Shown one piece after another: positions 36,152-46,482 of a stretch of DNA of 64,000 nt. The notes beneath the pieces were generated by a model. It did not search any database. It saw only the letters and a list, made by a program, of their open reading frames with translations, and was not told the origin of the DNA. Position 1 is the stretch's first letter; the number at the start of each line of letters is the position of its first letter. This DNA comes from Vibrio hepatarius (GTDB lineage Bacteria > Pseudomonadota > Gammaproteobacteria > Enterobacterales > Vibrionaceae). Location of the stretch: contig NZ_LHPI01000012.1 of NCBI RefSeq assembly GCF_001274785.1, positions 186,001 to 250,000 on the forward strand. Reading direction: 5' to 3'. The position numbers and the translations under genes were made by a program.

Positions 36152-38335
36152 TCAAAGCGCACGATATTTTTCTCTTAATCTTTGTCTTACCCACTCCGCG
36201 ACTGAGTTCACCGCAAAGGTAAACACCAACAGTATCAGCGCAGCGAGGAATAATATTCGGTAATGCGAGCTGCCGACTTCCGACTCTGGCATTTCCACCG
36301 CAATGGTGGCTGATAAGGTGCGCATCCCTTCAAGGATGTTCCAGTCCATCACCGGAGTGTTACCTGTCGCCATCAGTACTATCATCGTTTCTCCCACCGC
36401 ACGGCCCAGACCCATCATAATCGCGGAGAAAATACCTGGGCTTGCAGTCAGTAGCACCACGTGAATCAGGGTTTGCCATTGGGTGGCACCAAGCGCTAAT
36501 GAGCCATCAGACAAGTGTTTCGGAACCGAGAAAATCGCGTCTTCGGCGATGGTAAAAATGGTCGGTATTACGGCGAAGCCCATCGCAAAGCCGACCACTA
36601 ACGCGTTGCGCTGGTCAAAGTCGATGCCCTGTTCGGCTAGGAAGACGCGCACATCACCCGCGAACAACCACTGCTCGATTGCGCCGCTTTGCGACAAAAT
36701 CGCGCTAACAAATAACACGATGACTGGCATTAAGATCACCGCGTGCCAACCATTGGCAAAGCGGCTCACCCAAGCGCGAGGAAGCTTATGCCACGCCAAT
36801 CCCACCAATACAATCAGCAATGGTAAAAACAGCATCAGGCTGACCACAGCGGCAAGGTGGCGCTCGACAATCGGCGCAAACCACAACCCCGCTAAGAAGC
36901 CGATGATTACCGTGGGCAGCGCTTCCATCAGTTCAATCGAAGGTTTCACTACGCGGCGCATTTTCGGCGTCATAAAGTAGGCCGTATAAACCGCGCCCAG
37001 CACCGCGATCGGTACAGCAAACAACATCGCAAACGCAGCCGCTTTCAACGTACCAAATGCAATTGGAACTAAGCTAAATTTCGCTTCAAACGAATCATTA
37101 GCTGAGGTTGTCTGCCAAACATAGGCAGGCTCTGGGTAGCTTTCATACCAGACCTTTTGCCACAGCGACGACAATGAAATTTCAGGGAACGGATTATCGA
37201 TTTTCGCCAACGACAGCGTCGATGATGACAGCGCAATTAAGAACTTTTCATTGCTCGACATCGCCGCCAGTTGCGGCGCTTTTTCATAAGCGCGATTGAA
37301 GATCACCAGCTTTTCACTGGTGGTGTAATGGCTTTGGACCGTGCCATTGATGTAGAAGCTGTAGAAGCCCTTGCGGTACGTATCTGGCAATAAAAACTGC
37401 AGCGCCGACGCGAGCTTAAATTCACGAATATGAGTCAGTTTTCGCTCGCCGTCACTGAGCACGTCAAACCATTGCGAGACCAATCCGTCACGATGGCTAA
37501 CCAGTAGCGAGTACGCGCCTGACAACAACTGGATATCGCTCACGACGTGTTTTTCTTCGCCTAGACTCAAATCGACAATTTCACGAACGACAAAACGTTG
37601 CTGCACTTTCTTCGCCACGACCAGCTCTGAGCCAGTACGCAGATAAAGTGTATTGCCGTCTGGCGTTAAAATCAGTTGTTCTAAACCAGCAAACGGTTGA
37701 TTAAAGGTATAGCTGACAGGCGACTCCGCTTGGTCTTGCCACACCACTTTCACGCGCCCGTCCTGGTAGTAACCCGCTAAAGTAATCTGCTCGTCATAAG
37801 CAAACGCGAACTGCTTTAAGTCATCTTCACCCTTTAAGCTAAGCGGTACTGTTTGCTGTTCAACAGAAGGAGAAAATGCGCGTTTTTGTCCTTGCAGAGT
37901 ACTGGTCATTTCAGGTCGAAATAACGTCACTTCACCAGATGGATTGGCAAAAGCAAACCAACCTTGAGCGGCGACACTTTTCGCAAACAAGCTGTAGTCA
38001 CCCGAGATTTGCACGCTATGTGTTGGCTGAGTAGCAAGGCTATTGAGTTGCCAAAAATCGATGGAGCCTTGCTGGGAAATTAAATAAGCATGCTCACCGT
38101 AATCATCCACGCCAAGCGCGACAGGTTGCGCAACTTGCACGCTCTGTTTGGCGACGTTTGGCGTCAGCTGCGCGTCGGAAAACAACGGCAGAACCATCAT
38201 CGCAAGATAAACAAAGATCAGCACCAAAGCCGCTAAAACACCGACACCACCTGTCGATACCGCAAACCGAACCAAACGGTCTTTAATCAATCGCTTTCGA
38301 TCACGCTCACGTAATGAAAATTCGGCTTTGGCCAT
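36152..38335 (-). CDS. pstC: Phosphate ABC transporter permease PstC, long form
   Basis: 727 residues from the ATG at 38335; a GTG 3 codons upstream is the alternative. E. coli PstC has 319. One N-terminal helix (about 27-52) is followed by a periplasmic domain of about 390 residues. It has repeated beta-propeller-like strands (for example D-G-R-V-K-V-V-W, D-G-N-T-L-Y-L-R). Then the conventional six-helix permease core carries [10 protein letters not shown]. The operon starts here: a Pho box and -10 lie 32-65 bp upstream. No pstS is in this operon; a PstS homologue follows phoR instead. Confidence 0.93.
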   Translation of the reverse strand: MAKAEFSLRERDRKRLIKDRLVRFAVSTGGVGVLAALVLIFVYLAMMVLPLFSDAQLTPNVAKQSVQVAQPVALGVDDYGEHAYLISQQGSIDFWQLNSLATQPTHSVQISGDYSLFAKSVAAQGWFAFANPSGEVTLFRPEMTSTLQGQKRAFSPSVEQQTVPLSLKGEDDLKQFAFAYDEQITLAGYYQDGRVKVVWQDQAESPVSYTFNQPFAGLEQLILTPDGNTLYLRTGSELVVAKKVQQRFVVREIVDLSLGEEKHVVSDIQLLSGAYSLLVSHRDGLVSQWFDVLSDGERKLTHIREFKLASALQFLLPDTYRKGFYSFYINGTVQSHYTTSEKLVIFNRAYEKAPQLAAMSSNEKFLIALSSSTLSLAKIDNPFPEISLSSLWQKVWYESYPEPAYVWQTTSANDSFEAKFSLVPIAFGTLKAAAFAMLFAVPIAVLGAVYTAYFMTPKMRRVVKPSIELMEALPTVIIGFLAGLWFAPIVERHLAAVVSLMLFLPLLIVLVGLAWHKLPRAWVSRFANGWHAVILMPVIVLFVSAILSQSGAIEQWLFAGDVRVFLAEQGIDFDQRNALVVGFAMGFAVIPTIFTIAEDAIFSVPKHLSDGSLALGATQWQTLIHVVLLTASPGIFSAIMMGLGRAVGETMIVLMATGNTPVMDWNILEGMRTLSATIAVEMPESEVGSSHYRILFLAALILLVFTFAVNSVAEWVRQRLREKYRAL

Positions 38336-38366
38336 TTGTCTCACTTACTTAAATTAACCCAGATGT

Positions 38367-38400
38367 ATAATATGTCGATTAGGTGACAATTATATTACAG
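38367..38400 (-). promoter_or_regulatory. Pho box and -10 of the pst operon
   Basis: Read on the minus strand: CTGTAAT-ATAA-TTGTCAC (38400 to 38383), two 7-mers near CTGTCAT with the canonical 4-bp spacer. A third weaker unit TCGACAT follows at the same spacing. A TATTAT -10 hexamer (38372-38367) begins 10 bp after the second unit, the expected PhoB-promoter layout. Confidence 0.75.
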
Positions 38401-38436
38401 ATCCCATTAAACCGCTGAAAACAATGCAATAAAAAA

Positions 38437-38454
38437 TTGCCATAAAAGTGTCAT
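38437..38454 (+). promoter_or_regulatory. Pho box upstream of ppk
   Basis: TTGCCAT-AAAA-GTGTCAT, two 7-mers matching CTGTCAT at 5 and 6 of 7 positions with a 4-bp spacer, 78 bp before the ppk start. The -10 is weak (TAATTT at 38465 has the right spacing). Confidence 0.65.
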
Positions 38455-38531
38455 ATAAAGATCTTAATTTGCTACGCTTGAAGGACAAATCAGTCCTCCA
38501 CTTTCGTCAGTTACGTTAGGAAGATAAGACC

Positions 38532-40658
38532 ATGAGCGCAGAGAAGCTGTATATCGAGAAGGAACTAAGCTGGTTGTCATTCAATGAACGGGTGCTACAA
38601 GAAGCAGCCGACAAGAGTGTTCCTCTCATCGAGCGCATTCGCTTTTTAGGTATATTTTCCAACAATTTAGACGAGTTCTACAAAGTTCGCTTTGCCGATG
38701 TAAAACGCCGAATTCTGATTAACCAAGAACGTGGCGGCAACGACAACTCCAAACACTTACTGACAAAAATGCAGACCAAAGCGCTCAGATTGAATGAAAG
38801 CTTTGACGAACTGTACGCCGAACTGATCCGAGAAATGGCGCGTCGGCGAATTTTTCTGGTCAACGAAACCCAACTCAGCGAAGCGCAACAAAAGTGGGTA
38901 AAAAAATATTTTACCAGTGAAGTCCTTCCGCATATCACCCCGTTGCTGCTGCATGACGATATCGATGTACTGCAATTCTTAAAAGACGAATACGCTTACA
39001 TTGCGGTCGACATTAAAAATCAGGAGCAAAGCCAATACGCGCTGATCGAAATCCCGACCGACCACTTGCCTCGCTTTGTCATGGTACCGGAGCAAAAAGG
39101 CAAACGTCGTAAAACCATTATTCTGCTCGATAATATTATCCGCTACTGCTTGGATGAACTGTTCCGCGGTTTTTTCGATTTTGAAGAGCTGCACGGCTAC
39201 GCGATGAAAATGACACGTGACGCGGAATACGACTTGAGCCACGAGGTTGAACACAGCTTACTGGAACAAATGTCGGAAGGTTTAAGTCAGCGTTTAACCG
39301 CGATGCCAGTACGCTTTGTTTATCAGCGCGACATGCCACCTGAAATGCTGGCGCTGTTGTGTGAAAAACTGCAAATTTCTAACTATGACAGCCTAATCCC
39401 CGGCGCACGTTACCACAACTTCAAAGACTTTATCGGTTTCCCTAATGTCGGTCGCGACTATTTAGAGAATAAACCGCTGCCACCGATGAAATGTGCCGAT
39501 TTTGAAGGCTACGCCAACAAATTTGACGCGATCAGAGCGCAAGATATTCTCCTCTATTACCCGTACCACACCTTTGACCACATCAGTGAACTGGTAAGGC
39601 AAGCCTCATTTGACCCGAAAGTCCTGAGCATCAAAATCAACATCTATCGCGTGGCAAAAGACTCGCGCCTGATGAACTCACTGATCGATGCGGTCCACAA
39701 TGGCAAGCAAGTGACCGTGGTGGTCGAGCTACAAGCGCGTTTTGACGAAGAGGCAAATATCGAATGGTCTCGCGTACTAACCGAAGCCGGCGTGCACGTC
39801 ATCTTTGGCGCGCCGGGGCTTAAGATCCACTCTAAGCTACTGCTGATCAGCCGCAAAGAAGGCGACGAGGTAGTTAGCTACGCGCACATAGGTACCGGTA
39901 ACTTCCACGAGAAAACCGCGCGTATCTACACCGACTTCTCGTTACTGACCGCCGACCCAGATTTAACCGACGAAGTGCGTAATGTCTTTGGCTACATAGA
40001 AAACCCTTACCGTCCGGTGCGCTTCAACCATTTATTGGTCTCGCCGCGTAACTCGCGTAAGCAGCTTTATCGTTTGATCGACAACGAAATCACCAACGCC
40101 AAGCTAGGCAAAAAAGCGTCGATTACACTCAAAGTGAACAACTTGGTCGACCGTGGTTTAATCAACAAACTGTACGGCGCCAGCACCTTCGGCGTCGACA
40201 TTAAAATGATCATTCGCGGTATGTGTTCGCTGGTTCCTGGCGTGGAAGGGGTGAGCGACAATATCCAGATCATCAGTATTGTCGACCGATTCTTGGAGCA
40301 TCCTCGTGTACTGATCACCCATAACGACGGAGACCCACAAGTTTATATCTCTTCGGCTGACTGGATGACGCGTAATATCGACTACCGTATCGAAGTGACC
40401 GCCCCAGTGCGTGACGAACGTCTAAAACAGCGCATTATTGATATCATTAATATCCACTTTACCGATACAGTGAAAGCACGCTGGATCGATAAAGAAATGA
40501 GCAACACTTATGTTCCGCGCGGAAACCGCAAGAAAGTCCGTTCGCAGATTGCTATTTACGACTATCTTAAAAATGTAGAAAGACAAACCAAAAAACGTAA
40601 AGAACAGCCTAAATATGAAGAATCAATCCCCGCAGATTCGAGACGTAGCCGCGATTGA
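38532..40658 (+). CDS. ppk: Polyphosphate kinase 1
   Basis: 708 residues, near the family norm of 690. PPK1 polymerises ATP gamma-phosphate into polyphosphate at the inner membrane. The N-terminus [17 protein letters not shown] and the two phospholipase-D-like C-terminal modules are evident. The first has K-I-H-S-K-L-L-L-I with the His predicted to be phosphorylated, followed by [13 protein letters not shown]. The second has T-H-N-D-G-D and [11 protein letters not shown]. ppx begins 44 bp before its stop, so the two are translationally coupled. A Pho box lies upstream. Confidence 0.97.
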   Translation: MSAEKLYIEKELSWLSFNERVLQEAADKSVPLIERIRFLGIFSNNLDEFYKVRFADVKRRILINQERGGNDNSKHLLTKMQTKALRLNESFDELYAELIREMARRRIFLVNETQLSEAQQKWVKKYFTSEVLPHITPLLLHDDIDVLQFLKDEYAYIAVDIKNQEQSQYALIEIPTDHLPRFVMVPEQKGKRRKTIILLDNIIRYCLDELFRGFFDFEELHGYAMKMTRDAEYDLSHEVEHSLLEQMSEGLSQRLTAMPVRFVYQRDMPPEMLALLCEKLQISNYDSLIPGARYHNFKDFIGFPNVGRDYLENKPLPPMKCADFEGYANKFDAIRAQDILLYYPYHTFDHISELVRQASFDPKVLSIKINIYRVAKDSRLMNSLIDAVHNGKQVTVVVELQARFDEEANIEWSRVLTEAGVHVIFGAPGLKIHSKLLLISRKEGDEVVSYAHIGTGNFHEKTARIYTDFSLLTADPDLTDEVRNVFGYIENPYRPVRFNHLLVSPRNSRKQLYRLIDNEITNAKLGKKASITLKVNNLVDRGLINKLYGASTFGVDIKMIIRGMCSLVPGVEGVSDNIQIISIVDRFLEHPRVLITHNDGDPQVYISSADWMTRNIDYRIEVTAPVRDERLKQRIIDIINIHFTDTVKARWIDKEMSNTYVPRGNRKKVRSQIAIYDYLKNVERQTKKRKEQPKYEESIPADSRRSRD

Positions 40659-42117
40659 TCTCGGCTCTAACAGTTTCCACATGGTGGTGGCGAAAGTCGT
40701 CGACCAAGACTTACAACTCGTCAGCCGCCACAAACAGCGCGTTCGTCTTGCGTCGGGTTTAGACAGCCAGAAAAACCTCGATAACGCCTCCATCGAGCGT
40801 GGATTAGAAGTGCTGGCCATGTTTGCCGAGCGCCTGCAGGGATTCGAAGAAGACAACGTCCGTATCGCTGCGACCCATACTTTGCGTCAGGCAAACAACG
40901 CCCATATCTTTTTGCAGCGCGCTCAAGAAGTGCTGCCATTTCCGATTGAAATCATTCCCGGCGTAGAAGAAGCGCGTTTGATTTATCTTGGCGTTGCCCA
41001 CACCCAGCCAGAGTCTGATTCTAAGCTGGTGGTCGATATCGGTGGTGGAAGTACCGAGATGATCATCGGCAAAGGGTTTGAACCCGAGCTGATCAACAGT
41101 AAGCAAATGGGTTGTGTGAGCTACACCAACCGCTATTTTGCTAACGGTAAACTGTCGAAAAAGAACTTTGCCAACGCCACACTCGCGGCAGAGCAAAAAC
41201 TAGAATCGATCGCTCATCGCTACCGTAAAAAAGGCTGGGATATCGCCTTTGGCTCTTCGGGAACCATCAAAGCCATCCGGGAGGTTCTAATTGGTCTCGG
41301 GTTTGAAGACGGTTTAATCAACGCCAAGCGCCTGGATAAACTGGTCGAGAAACTGTGCGAATGGCAAACCATCGACGATATCGAGCTTGCTGGCTTAACG
41401 CCGGAGCGTAAACCCGTGTTTGCCGCTGGTGTCGCGATTCTGTCAGCGATTATCAAAGACCTGAAAATCAGCGAAATGCACTTCTCTGAGGGCGCGTTAC
41501 GTGAAGGTCTACTGTTCGAGATGGAAGATGCGTTTAAGCGTTCTGACATCCGCATGCGCACCACAGAAAACCTTGCCAGCAAACATCTGGTCGACCTCGA
41601 GCACGCAGCTAAGATCAAAGGTCAGGCTCAGGAGTTTTTCCAGCAGGTCCATTCTGATCTGAGCATCAAGAAAAGCTCTGAGCTGTCGGACTTACTCGAA
41701 TGGAGTGCGCTACTGCACGAAGTCGGACTCAACATCAGCTTACAGGCATTTCATCGCCATTCTGCCTACATCCTTCGTCACACTTATATGCCCGGCTTCA
41801 ACCGCGAGCAACAGCGTGTATTGGCGATGTTGGTGCGCTTTCAACGTAAAGCGCTCAAACTGAATGAAATGGAAGAGTTTTCTCTCTACAAGAAAAAGCA
41901 CATCATCGGTCTGATCCGCATCTTGCGCCTTGCGATATTGGTCAACGGCCAGCGTAACGATGACCCGTTGCCACCGTTGTCATTAACCGTCGACGGCGAT
42001 AAGTGGACACTCAATTCGGATGAGCCAGATTGGCTGGAGCATAACAAGTTGCTCCACGCGGATTTGCTAACCGAGCAGGAGTATTGGCACAACGTAGGTT
42101 GGGAACTCGATTTCTAA
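40615..42117 (+). CDS. ppx: Exopolyphosphatase
   Basis: 500 residues. PPX (ASKHA fold) releases phosphate from polyphosphate ends and the family also includes GppA. Phosphate-binding loops are visible: [11 protein letters not shown] near residue 12 and [11 protein letters not shown] near residue 140. A C-terminal HD-like helical region follows. The pairing and overlap with ppk, and the length, favour ppx over gppA. The ATG at 40615 lies within the 3' end of ppk in another frame. Confidence 0.95.
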   Translation: MKNQSPQIRDVAAIDLGSNSFHMVVAKVVDQDLQLVSRHKQRVRLASGLDSQKNLDNASIERGLEVLAMFAERLQGFEEDNVRIAATHTLRQANNAHIFLQRAQEVLPFPIEIIPGVEEARLIYLGVAHTQPESDSKLVVDIGGGSTEMIIGKGFEPELINSKQMGCVSYTNRYFANGKLSKKNFANATLAAEQKLESIAHRYRKKGWDIAFGSSGTIKAIREVLIGLGFEDGLINAKRLDKLVEKLCEWQTIDDIELAGLTPERKPVFAAGVAILSAIIKDLKISEMHFSEGALREGLLFEMEDAFKRSDIRMRTTENLASKHLVDLEHAAKIKGQAQEFFQQVHSDLSIKKSSELSDLLEWSALLHEVGLNISLQAFHRHSAYILRHTYMPGFNREQQRVLAMLVRFQRKALKLNEMEEFSLYKKKHIIGLIRILRLAILVNGQRNDDPLPPLSLTVDGDKWTLNSDEPDWLEHNKLLHADLLTEQEYWHNVGWELDF

Positions 42118-42139
42118 CTTCAGGTTGTGAAACATTCTC

Positions 42140-42165
42140 AGCGCAGAGCAAGTCTACTCTGCGCT
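42140..42165. terminator. Hairpin between convergent ppx and pstS
   Basis: Perfect 9-bp stem AGCGCAGAG/CTCTGCGCT (42140-42148 with 42157-42165). The pstS stop codon lies in the 8-nt loop and the last pstS codons form one arm. T tracts are poor on both sides; it probably serves as a shared terminator or 3'-end stabiliser. Confidence 0.5.
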
Positions 42166-43113
42166 TAACAACCCGACTTTTTGTAGCTCCTGACGGGCAA
42201 TGTCCGCTGAGATTGGGATGTAACCGTCTTTCTCGACTTGCTCTTGTCCCTGAGCAGAAAAGATGTAACGAATAAACTCACTCGCTACCGGAGAAAGCGG
42301 TTTCGACGGATGCTTATTCACGTATACATACAAGTAACGCGATAGTGGGTACTTACCTGACAAGATGTTAGCTTGATTCGCTTCGATGTACTGATTGCCC
42401 TGTTTAGCAACAGGTAACAGCTTCACCCCCGAAACTTTATACCCTACCCCTGAGTAGCCAATGGTATTTACCGCAGAGGCCACCGACTGGACTACAGAGG
42501 CTGAGCCTGGTTGTTCGTTAACGCTATTTTTAAAGTCGCCGCCGCACAGCGCATTGTTTTTAAAGTAGCCATACGTGCCTGATACCGAGTTACGGCCAAA
42601 CAACTGGATACTGCGTTTCGCCCACTGATAATCCAAGCCAAGTTCTGACCAAGTAGAGATAGATTGTGTTGCCCCGCAACGCAATGTAGCGGAGAAGATG
42701 CTGTCTAACTGCTGGAAATTGATGCCTTTGATCGGGTTGTCCCGATGGACAAAAATACCAATCGCATCAATCGCTACGCGCAATTCAGTCGGTTTATAGC
42801 CGTGTTCACGCTCAAACGCTTCTATCTCACGATTACGCATCGGACGGCTCATCGGTCCAAATTGCGCGGTTCGTTCGGTGAGTGCTGGCGGTGCGGTTGA
42901 CGAGCCAGAGGCCTGTACTTGACCATTCACGCTTGGATACATCTGTTTGAACTCTTCAAACCATAGCGTCGTCATGCCCGCCAAGGTATCAGAGCCAACA
43001 CTGGTTAAGGTACCGGTAATACCGTGCACCTTGTGATAATCGGGAATGGCTTCTGCATGCGCAGCAAAGCTGGTTAAAGACGCTGATAAAATCGTAGTGA
43101 GCACTAACTTCAT
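42154..43113 (-). CDS. pstS: Phosphate ABC transporter substrate-binding protein, PstS family
   Basis: 319 residues with a Sec signal peptide (about 1-20, ending A-A-H-A-E). It is the periplasmic phosphate-binding protein that feeds PstCAB. Motifs seen: G-S-D-T-L near the N-terminus, Q-A-S-G-S-S-T-A-P-P, R-N-S-V-S-G-T-Y-G-Y-F and Y-S-G-V-G-Y. The ATG overlaps the phoR stop (TAATG), so it belongs to a phoB-phoR-pstS operon rather than to pstCAB-phoU. Other PstS paralogues may exist elsewhere in the genome. Confidence 0.9.
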   Translation of the reverse strand: MKLVLTTILSASLTSFAAHAEAIPDYHKVHGITGTLTSVGSDTLAGMTTLWFEEFKQMYPSVNGQVQASGSSTAPPALTERTAQFGPMSRPMRNREIEAFEREHGYKPTELRVAIDAIGIFVHRDNPIKGINFQQLDSIFSATLRCGATQSISTWSELGLDYQWAKRSIQLFGRNSVSGTYGYFKNNALCGGDFKNSVNEQPGSASVVQSVASAVNTIGYSGVGYKVSGVKLLPVAKQGNQYIEANQANILSGKYPLSRYLYVYVNKHPSKPLSPVASEFIRYIFSAQGQEQVEKDGYIPISADIARQELQKVGLLSAE

Positions 43114-44411
43114 TAGTACACCACTAAGCGTTTTGGCAGTACGAACGAGAACTTACTGCCTACGCCCACTTGGCTCTGGATATTGAGGTGTGAGTCGTGG
43201 TGCGTTAAGGCGTGCTTAACGATCGCTAGACCAAGACCGCTACCGCCCGTATCACGTGAGCGCGCTTTATCGACGCGGTAGAAACGTTCGGTCAAACGGT
43301 GCAAGTGTTGAGGTTCGATACCATCACCACTGTCCTGCACTTCTAAACAAGCACCTTGCGGTGTTTTATACCAACGCACATTAATCTCTGCGCCAGCAGG
43401 CGTGTACTTAACCGCGTTGTAAACCAAGTTAGAAATCGCACTGCGCAACTGGTCTTCATCCCCCAGCACACGCAGCTTTTCGTCAACTTCAAACTTGAGC
43501 TTATGTTCTTGGTCGCCACTCAAGCTGGCGGCTTCTTTTTCTAGCACTTCCAGCATCGCTGGCACGTTGACCACTTCGTCGAGCTCGTGCATCGGCGCAG
43601 CTTCAATTTTAGACAAAGTAAGCAGTTGGTTGACCAGACTGTTCATACGGTTAAGCTGCTCGGTCATCACACCGTGCGCTTTGCTCCACATCGGGCCGAC
43701 GACCATATCCGGGTCTTCGGTCATTTCCAGATAACCTTGTAACACGGTCATCGGCGTACGTAATTCATGCGAAACGTTGGCAAAGAAGTTACGGCGCATG
43801 CCTTCCAATTGTTTAAGCTGGCTGACATCACGTACCACCATCAGGTGTTCACCTTCTGTGTACGGTACAATACGCAGTTCCAGCATACGCTCGACATTAA
43901 GCGGCGAGCGCATTTCCAACGGCTCAGAGAAGTCTTTCTTATTGAGGTATTTGATAAAATCGGGCGTGCGGATCAGGTTGGAGATCGGTTGACCAGAATC
44001 GTCAGGCCATTTAAAGCCTAATAGATGTTGTGCGAGTCGGTTGCACCAGACAATGTTGCCTTCACCACGGAAGACCACAACGGCATCGGGTAACGATTCC
44101 GCACCGTTACGGAAACGGCGAATGAGGTTGGTTAACTCTTTACGTTTTTTACGTTGGCGTTGTTGCAGACGGTAGATGCCGTTGAACAACGACTCCCAGT
44201 TACCAGTACCAGACGGTGGCGTTAAGCGCTTTTCGTCCCATAACCACGCCGACAATCGCATTTGATTGTGCAGGTGCCAAACAAGTTGAATCACCGTTGC
44301 TGCCAGCAGCAACCACGGCATGTAGCCGAATATCCACCCGACCACTATCCAAGGGGTGTAAAAAAAAGCCAGCTCCCAGGCTAGCTTCTTCCAAGTTAAC
44401 CGTTCTACCAC
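43113..44411 (-). CDS. phoR: Phosphate regulon sensor histidine kinase PhoR
   Basis: 432 residues. Two N-terminal membrane helices (about 10-30 and 32-47) with little periplasmic sequence, a PAS domain (about 95-195), a DHp domain with phospho-acceptor His215 in N-V-S-H-E-L-R-T-P, and an HATPase domain with N-A-V-K-Y-T, D-S-G-D-G-I and G-G-S-G-L-G-L-A-I. PhoR phosphorylates PhoB at low phosphate. It is 67 bp downstream of phoB and shares one base with pstS. Confidence 0.97.
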   Translation of the reverse strand: MVERLTWKKLAWELAFFYTPWIVVGWIFGYMPWLLLAATVIQLVWHLHNQMRLSAWLWDEKRLTPPSGTGNWESLFNGIYRLQQRQRKKRKELTNLIRRFRNGAESLPDAVVVFRGEGNIVWCNRLAQHLLGFKWPDDSGQPISNLIRTPDFIKYLNKKDFSEPLEMRSPLNVERMLELRIVPYTEGEHLMVVRDVSQLKQLEGMRRNFFANVSHELRTPMTVLQGYLEMTEDPDMVVGPMWSKAHGVMTEQLNRMNSLVNQLLTLSKIEAAPMHELDEVVNVPAMLEVLEKEAASLSGDQEHKLKFEVDEKLRVLGDEDQLRSAISNLVYNAVKYTPAGAEINVRWYKTPQGACLEVQDSGDGIEPQHLHRLTERFYRVDKARSRDTGGSGLGLAIVKHALTHHDSHLNIQSQVGVGSKFSFVLPKRLVVY

Positions 44412-44478
44412 TTACCTCTCCAATATGTACCAATGAGTTCCGCCCACAAGACTTGGGCGGAGTTGCTCTAGCTAGGTA

Positions 44479-45168
44479 CTATGATTTCGTTGAGAAACGA
44501 TATCCCGCGCCACGTACTGTCTGAATCAGTTTGTCGTGGCCTGCATTTTCTAGTGCTTTGCGTAGGCGACGAATATGCACGTCGACCGTACGGTCCTCAA
44601 CGTATACGTTGGTGCCCCAAACGTTGTTGAGTAGCTGCTCACGGCTGTAAACGCGTTCTTGGTGAGTCATAAAGAAATGCAGCATTTTGAATTCTGTCGG
44701 CCCCATATCCAGCGGCTGGTCATTCGCGGTCACGCGATGAGAAACAGGGTCGAGCTTTAAGCCTTGAACATCAATTACATCTTCTAACGCGGTTGGCGTA
44801 ACGCGGCGAATTACCGCTTTCAGGCGTGCCACTAGCTCTTTTGGAGAAAATGGTTTGGTGATGTAGTCGTCCGCGCCCACTTCTAGGCCGCGAACTTTGT
44901 CTTCTTCTTCACCACGAGCCGTCAGCATTACCACTGGGATATTGCGTGTTAGCTCTTCACGTTTCATGTGTTTGATAAAGTTGATACCACTACCACCAGG
45001 TAGCATCCAATCTAGCAGAACAAGATCTGGGAAGGGTTCAGCCAGTTTAGTTACCGCAGTATCGTAATCTTCTGCCTCTACCGCTTGGTAACCCTTTTGT
45101 TCAAGAACAAAGCAAAGCATTTCGCGGATTGGAGCTTCGTCTTCAACAACTAGAATCCTTCTAGACAT
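44479..45168 (-). CDS. phoB: Phosphate regulon response regulator PhoB
   Basis: 229 residues. Receiver domain with acidic pocket E-D-E and phosphorylated Asp53 in L-L-D-W-M-L-P-G, followed by an OmpR-type winged-helix DNA-binding domain (about 125-229, with [14 protein letters not shown]). When phosphorylated it binds Pho boxes; such sites occur here upstream of phoB itself, pstC and ppk. First gene of the phoB-phoR-pstS operon. Confidence 0.98.
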   Translation of the reverse strand: MSRRILVVEDEAPIREMLCFVLEQKGYQAVEAEDYDTAVTKLAEPFPDLVLLDWMLPGGSGINFIKHMKREELTRNIPVVMLTARGEEEDKVRGLEVGADDYITKPFSPKELVARLKAVIRRVTPTALEDVIDVQGLKLDPVSHRVTANDQPLDMGPTEFKMLHFFMTHQERVYSREQLLNNVWGTNVYVEDRTVDVHIRRLRKALENAGHDKLIQTVRGAGYRFSTKS

Positions 45169-45231
45169 AATTGAATAACCTTATGTTAGTTAAATTATTT
45201 TAGGCCACATCAGGCCTCTGCAACGATAAGC

Positions 45232-45265
45232 ATTATTACTAGCAATTATGACACTTTTGTGACCT
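45232..45265 (-). promoter_or_regulatory. Pho box and -10 of phoB
   Basis: Minus strand: AGGTCAC-AAAA-GTGTCAT (45265 to 45248), two repeats with a 4-bp spacer, the second a 6-of-7 match. A TAATAAT -10-like element (45238-45232) follows 9 bp later. Predicts PhoB autoregulation. Confidence 0.68.
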
Positions 45266-45276
45266 TTGAAAACAAA

Positions 45277-45294
45277 TTTTCATATAACTTTCAT
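45277..45294 (+). promoter_or_regulatory. Second Pho-box-like repeat facing rdgC
   Basis: Plus strand: TTTTCAT-ATAA-CTTTCAT, matching CTGTCAT at 5 and 6 of 7 with the canonical spacer. It points away from phoB toward rdgC, 83 bp before its start. The region is AT-rich, so a chance match is possible. Confidence 0.35.
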
Positions 45295-45376
45295 CCCACT
45301 ATTGTGTATTTGCGTTAAGACAAGGGCGTAAAAAGCCTTTATGATTAGCAGCTAAGTCTAGGTATAGAGAAAGAAT

Positions 45377-46291
45377 ATGTGGTTTAAAAATTGTCTGGTT
45401 TACCGATTTAACCGTGATATCGAATTCAATGCAGACCAACTAGAAAAGCAACTTCAAGAGTTTCGCTTTACGCCGTGTGGCAGTCAGGACAAACAGAAGT
45501 TTGGCTGGGTGACCGCGATGGGTAAACACGGCGATATGATGACGCACGTGTCTGAAAACCGCATCCTGATCTGCGCCAAAAAAGAAGAGAAGATGCTGCC
45601 AGCATCGGTGATCAAAGAGTCTCTCAACGCGAAAGTCGATGCGATGGAAGCGCAAGAAGGTCGTCCTCTGAAGAAAAAAGAGAAAGACAATCTAAAAGAA
45701 GACATCGTGATGGATTTGCTGCCACGCGCGTTTAGCCGCAGCAACCACACTTATGTTCTGATTCTGCCAAAAGAAGGCTTTATTCTGGTTGATGCAAGCA
45801 GCTTCAAGAAAGCGGAAGACGTTTTGGCGTTACTGCGTAAGACGATGGGTAGCCTACCCGTCGTACCTGCGATTCCAGAACAAGCGATTGAAACCACACT
45901 GACTGAGTGGGTGAAAACTGGTAACACGCCAGTTGGCATGCAGATGCTAGACGAAGCCGAGCTGAAATCGGTACTGGAAGAAGGCGGCGTGATTCGTTGT
46001 AAGAAACAAGAACTTACGGCAGATGAAATCCGTAGCCATATTGAAGCAGACAAAGTAGTGACGAAACTTGCGCTTTGGTGGCAAGAGCGTATCGAGTTTA
46101 TTCTTGCGGAAGACGGCAGCATCAAACGCCTGAAATTCTCTGATGACCTAAAAGATCAAAACGACGATATCCCACGCGAAGACCAAGCAGCACGCTTTGA
46201 CGCAGACTTCTCGTTAATGTGCGGTGAACTGAGTGTATTCCTACCAAGCCTGTACGAATCACTGGGCGGCTTGCCTCACCCGAACGCGTAA
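45377..46291 (+). CDS. rdgC: Recombination-associated protein RdgC
   Basis: 304 residues, as in E. coli (303). RdgC forms a ring-shaped dimer around double-stranded DNA and antagonises RecA. The start [10 protein letters not shown] and [12 protein letters not shown] region are characteristic. The two C-terminal acidic/hydrophobic segments fit the family. It is divergent from phoB with 208 bp between starts and ends at a clear terminator. Confidence 0.96.
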   Translation: MWFKNCLVYRFNRDIEFNADQLEKQLQEFRFTPCGSQDKQKFGWVTAMGKHGDMMTHVSENRILICAKKEEKMLPASVIKESLNAKVDAMEAQEGRPLKKKEKDNLKEDIVMDLLPRAFSRSNHTYVLILPKEGFILVDASSFKKAEDVLALLRKTMGSLPVVPAIPEQAIETTLTEWVKTGNTPVGMQMLDEAELKSVLEEGGVIRCKKQELTADEIRSHIEADKVVTKLALWWQERIEFILAEDGSIKRLKFSDDLKDQNDDIPREDQAARFDADFSLMCGELSVFLPSLYESLGGLPHPNA

Positions 46292-46304
46292 CACGCTCCC
46301 ACAC

Positions 46305-46334
46305 AAATCAGCCTTCTCAGAAGGCTGATTTCCT
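46305..46334 (+). terminator. Terminator downstream of rdgC
   Basis: Perfect 11-bp stem AAATCAGCCTT/AAGGCTGATTT (46305-46315 with 46321-46331) with 5-nt loop, then TTTCCTTT. Confidence 0.8.
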
Positions 46335-46482
46335 TTCCTGACGACGAAATTTGATTCCCACACCACCCGTAGTTTTCGCTTAGCATTCGAGTTTTATTTT
46401 CCATTTAAACGCCTACATTCAAGCGCTTATGCTGCGTATAAAAAACAGCCACAAATAAACAATAACCATTGAGGCTCTAGTT

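Noticed and set aside
36126..36194. PstA start at the GTG inside pstC (36194)
   Set aside because: GGAG directly abuts that codon, leaving no spacing, and the added residues are basic and unlike the family; the GTG at 36125 fits better, though not with certainty.
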